Below, one piece after another: positions 6,450-7,239 of a DNA stretch of 7,239 bases (its first letter is position 1; each line of letters opens with the position of its first letter). Under the pieces are notes generated by a model. It saw only the letters and a program-made list of their open reading frames with translations, made no database searches and had not been told where the DNA came from. The DNA comes from JBFMFE01 sp040752295. Lineage in GTDB: Bacteria > UBP15 > UBA6099 > JBFMBQ01. The stretch lies in assembly GCA_040752295.1 (NCBI GenBank), contig JBFMFE010000236.1, forward strand, positions 1 through 7,239. Reading direction: 5' to 3'. Made by a program: the position numbers and the translations under genes.

Positions 6450-6477
6450 ATTTAAGCATTCCAACGTGGTACGTCAA
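6450..6477 (-). promoter_or_regulatory. Candidate sigma70-like promoter for the nuo operon
   Basis: The minus strand has TTGACG (five of six matches to the -35 consensus) at 6477-6472, a 16-base spacer, and TTAAAT (four of six) at 6455-6450, in the only AT-rich patch of the intergenic region (CTTAAATATATGG). Shifting the -10 by one base gives a 17-base spacer but a poorer match. Transcription would start near 6443, giving a leader of about 60 bases that contains the GC-rich hairpin. This is a consensus match only. Confidence 0.45.
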
Positions 6478-6512
6478 GTGGGGGACGGAATCGCCGGCGC
6501 CGGATGAGCGAC

Positions 6513-6665
6513 CTATCTGATGAACTTGTGCTCGGGGTGTTCCTTTTCCCCGGGGTCAACGACGTAGCCGCCGGGTTTCCTGAGGGTTATGAGCAGGCAC
6601 AGGGCGGCGCCGCCGTAGAGTATGAGGGATGCGAGCACGAGCGTTATCCACGCGGAGGCAGGCAC
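6513..6665 (-). CDS. Small single-helix accessory subunit of an NSS-family transporter (MetS-like)
   Basis: This 50-residue protein has one hydrophobic helix (about residues 5-27, ITLVLASLILYGGAALCLLI) followed by LRKPGGY and a charged C-terminal tail ending EHPEHKFIR. Size, topology, the arginine/lysine after the helix and the position directly behind an NSS transporter fit the MetS-type small subunits known from methionine/alanine importers of that family, where the small protein is needed for transport. I infer the same role here, in the cytoplasmic membrane. The start is a GTG at 6665, chosen for the strong Shine-Dalgarno site 9 bases upstream. It lies 2 bases after the transporter stop codon, so the two are surely co-transcribed. 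The tail after the helix is long for this class. The identity is a family-level guess. Confidence 0.7.
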   Translation of the reverse strand: MPASAWITLVLASLILYGGAALCLLITLRKPGGYVVDPGEKEHPEHKFIR

Positions 6666-6667
6666 GA

Positions 6668-7239
6668 TCAGCGGTCTCCTTTCGAGGGGATGAGCATGAG
6701 GACGACGGAGGCGGCGACCGTGAAGGCGATAAGCCCCCAACCGCCCGCGAACTGCGCCCACGGGGGGTAACCGCCGTAGGGCGCCGCGATGGCGTCGCGC
6801 ACGTTCACGGCGAGTATGTAGAACAGGACCGCCGGCGTGAGGACGAGGATGCAGAAATCCCACCAGCGACCGATTTTGAAGTCGGAGACTTCGTTGACGT
6901 GTCGGCGGAGCCTGCCGGCGCCGAAGAACCAGCCTACGGCGAGGCATTCGATCATGCCGACGAACGTGAGTCCGATGTTTGTCATGTAATTGTCAATGAG
7001 GTCGAGCCACATGAGTCCGGCTCTGGTCGCGTATATGACGCCCACGAGGAAGAGCGCGGTGGAGACGGCGAGGTTGACGGCGAGGCGCGTTTTTTTCCAT
7101 TTGTCAATACCGCCCGCGACTCCCGCCTCAACGAGCGAGAAGGCGGAATCTATCCCGAGCGTGAGGAGGAGCGTGAAGAAGAGGATGCCGAAGACGGCGG
7201 CGCCGAACGGGAGGAGACCGATGAGCCTGGGGTAGGTGA
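6668..7239 (-). CDS. Sodium-dependent transporter, NSS/SNF family (partial, C-terminal 189 residues)
   Basis: This is the C-terminal part of a neurotransmitter:sodium symporter-type transporter (LeuT fold), which imports amino acids or similar small solutes together with Na+. The frame is open to the right edge, so the N-terminal part with the main substrate site is missing. Visible family features are FTLLLTLGIDSAFSLVEA at residues 21-38 of the fragment, matching helix 8 with the conserved (G/L)DS region that helps bind sodium. NIGLTFVGMIECLAVGWFFG at 87-106 matches the helix 10 region. YGGYPPWAQFAGGWGLI at 154-170 precedes the last helix. The end PSKGDR is short and polar. Four to five membrane helices are seen. 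An internal GTG at 7045 is not the true start. Substrate cannot be told from this part; amino acids such as methionine, alanine or an aromatic one are possible. A small accessory protein follows after 2 bases. Confidence 0.93.
   Translation of the reverse strand, partial: TYPRLIGLLPFGAAVFGILFFTLLLTLGIDSAFSLVEAGVAGGIDKWKKTRLAVNLAVSTALFLVGVIYATRAGLMWLDLIDNYMTNIGLTFVGMIECLAVGWFFGAGRLRRHVNEVSDFKIGRWWDFCILVLTPAVLFYILAVNVRDAIAAPYGGYPPWAQFAGGWGLIAFTVAASVVLMLIPSKGDR
6675..6682 (-). promoter_or_regulatory. Ribosome binding site deciding the GTG start of the small subunit
   Basis: The coding strand reads AAAGGAGA, 9 bases before GTG at 6665 and inside the last codons of the transporter gene. It is among the best Shine-Dalgarno matches in the window and argues that the short gene is truly translated. 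Confidence 0.8.

Noticed and set aside
6494..6503. Perfect palindrome CCGGCGCCGG between the small subunit gene and the promoter candidate, considered as an operator
   Set aside because: Ten-base GC palindromes are expected by chance in this composition. A similar one (ACGCCGGCGT) lies at 6389-6398, and no repeated site or known operator matches.
6668..7045. Separate short gene starting at the GTG at 7045
   Set aside because: The frame continues upstream to the window edge with NSS-family sequence including the LTLGIDSAF segment, so this is an internal valine codon.

Overview
This window carries the proximal part of a respiratory complex I (NADH-quinone oxidoreductase-type, Nuo) operon, preceded by the end of a sodium:solute symporter operon. 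All genes lie on the minus strand, so the biological order runs from the right edge to the left. The DNA is GC-rich. Coding-strand third positions strongly favour C (TTC, CTC, GCC, ATC), which makes the plus strand look rich in G and A. Several genes have Shine-Dalgarno sites and bacterial-type subunit sequences, so the host is almost certainly a bacterium. I cannot assign a phylum from the sequence alone.

Right part (7239 to 6513): the last 189 residues of a neurotransmitter:sodium symporter (NSS/SNF) family transporter. It is followed after 2 bases by a 50-residue, single-helix protein that looks like the small accessory subunit (MetS-like) of such transporters. Intergenic part (6512 to 6384, 129 bases): a sigma70-like promoter candidate, then a GC-rich hairpin with five T residues after it, only 24 bases before nuoA. 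The hairpin is either the terminator of the transporter operon or an attenuator in the nuo leader.

Main part (6383 to 1): nuoA, nuoB, nuoC, nuoD, nuoH, nuoI, nuoJ, nuoK and the first 495 residues of nuoL, tightly packed with overlaps or gaps of 0 to 34 bases. NuoC and NuoD are separate proteins. NuoB, C, D and I form the peripheral quinone-reducing arm with clusters N2, N6a and N6b. NuoA, H, J, K and L form the membrane arm with the proton channels. nuoM and nuoN are expected just beyond the left edge.

The genes for the NADH-oxidising module (nuoE, F, G) do not lie between nuoD and nuoH, their usual place in 14-gene operons. The layout is that of the 11-subunit type of complex I, whose electron donor is often ferredoxin or another carrier. 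nuoEFG could still be downstream or elsewhere. Two smaller points deserve a check: the hairpin between promoter and nuoA, and an A AAA AAC slippery heptamer at the end of nuoB whose -1 frame would end exactly on the nuoC start codon. I saw no mobile element, RNA gene, CRISPR array or clearly new system.
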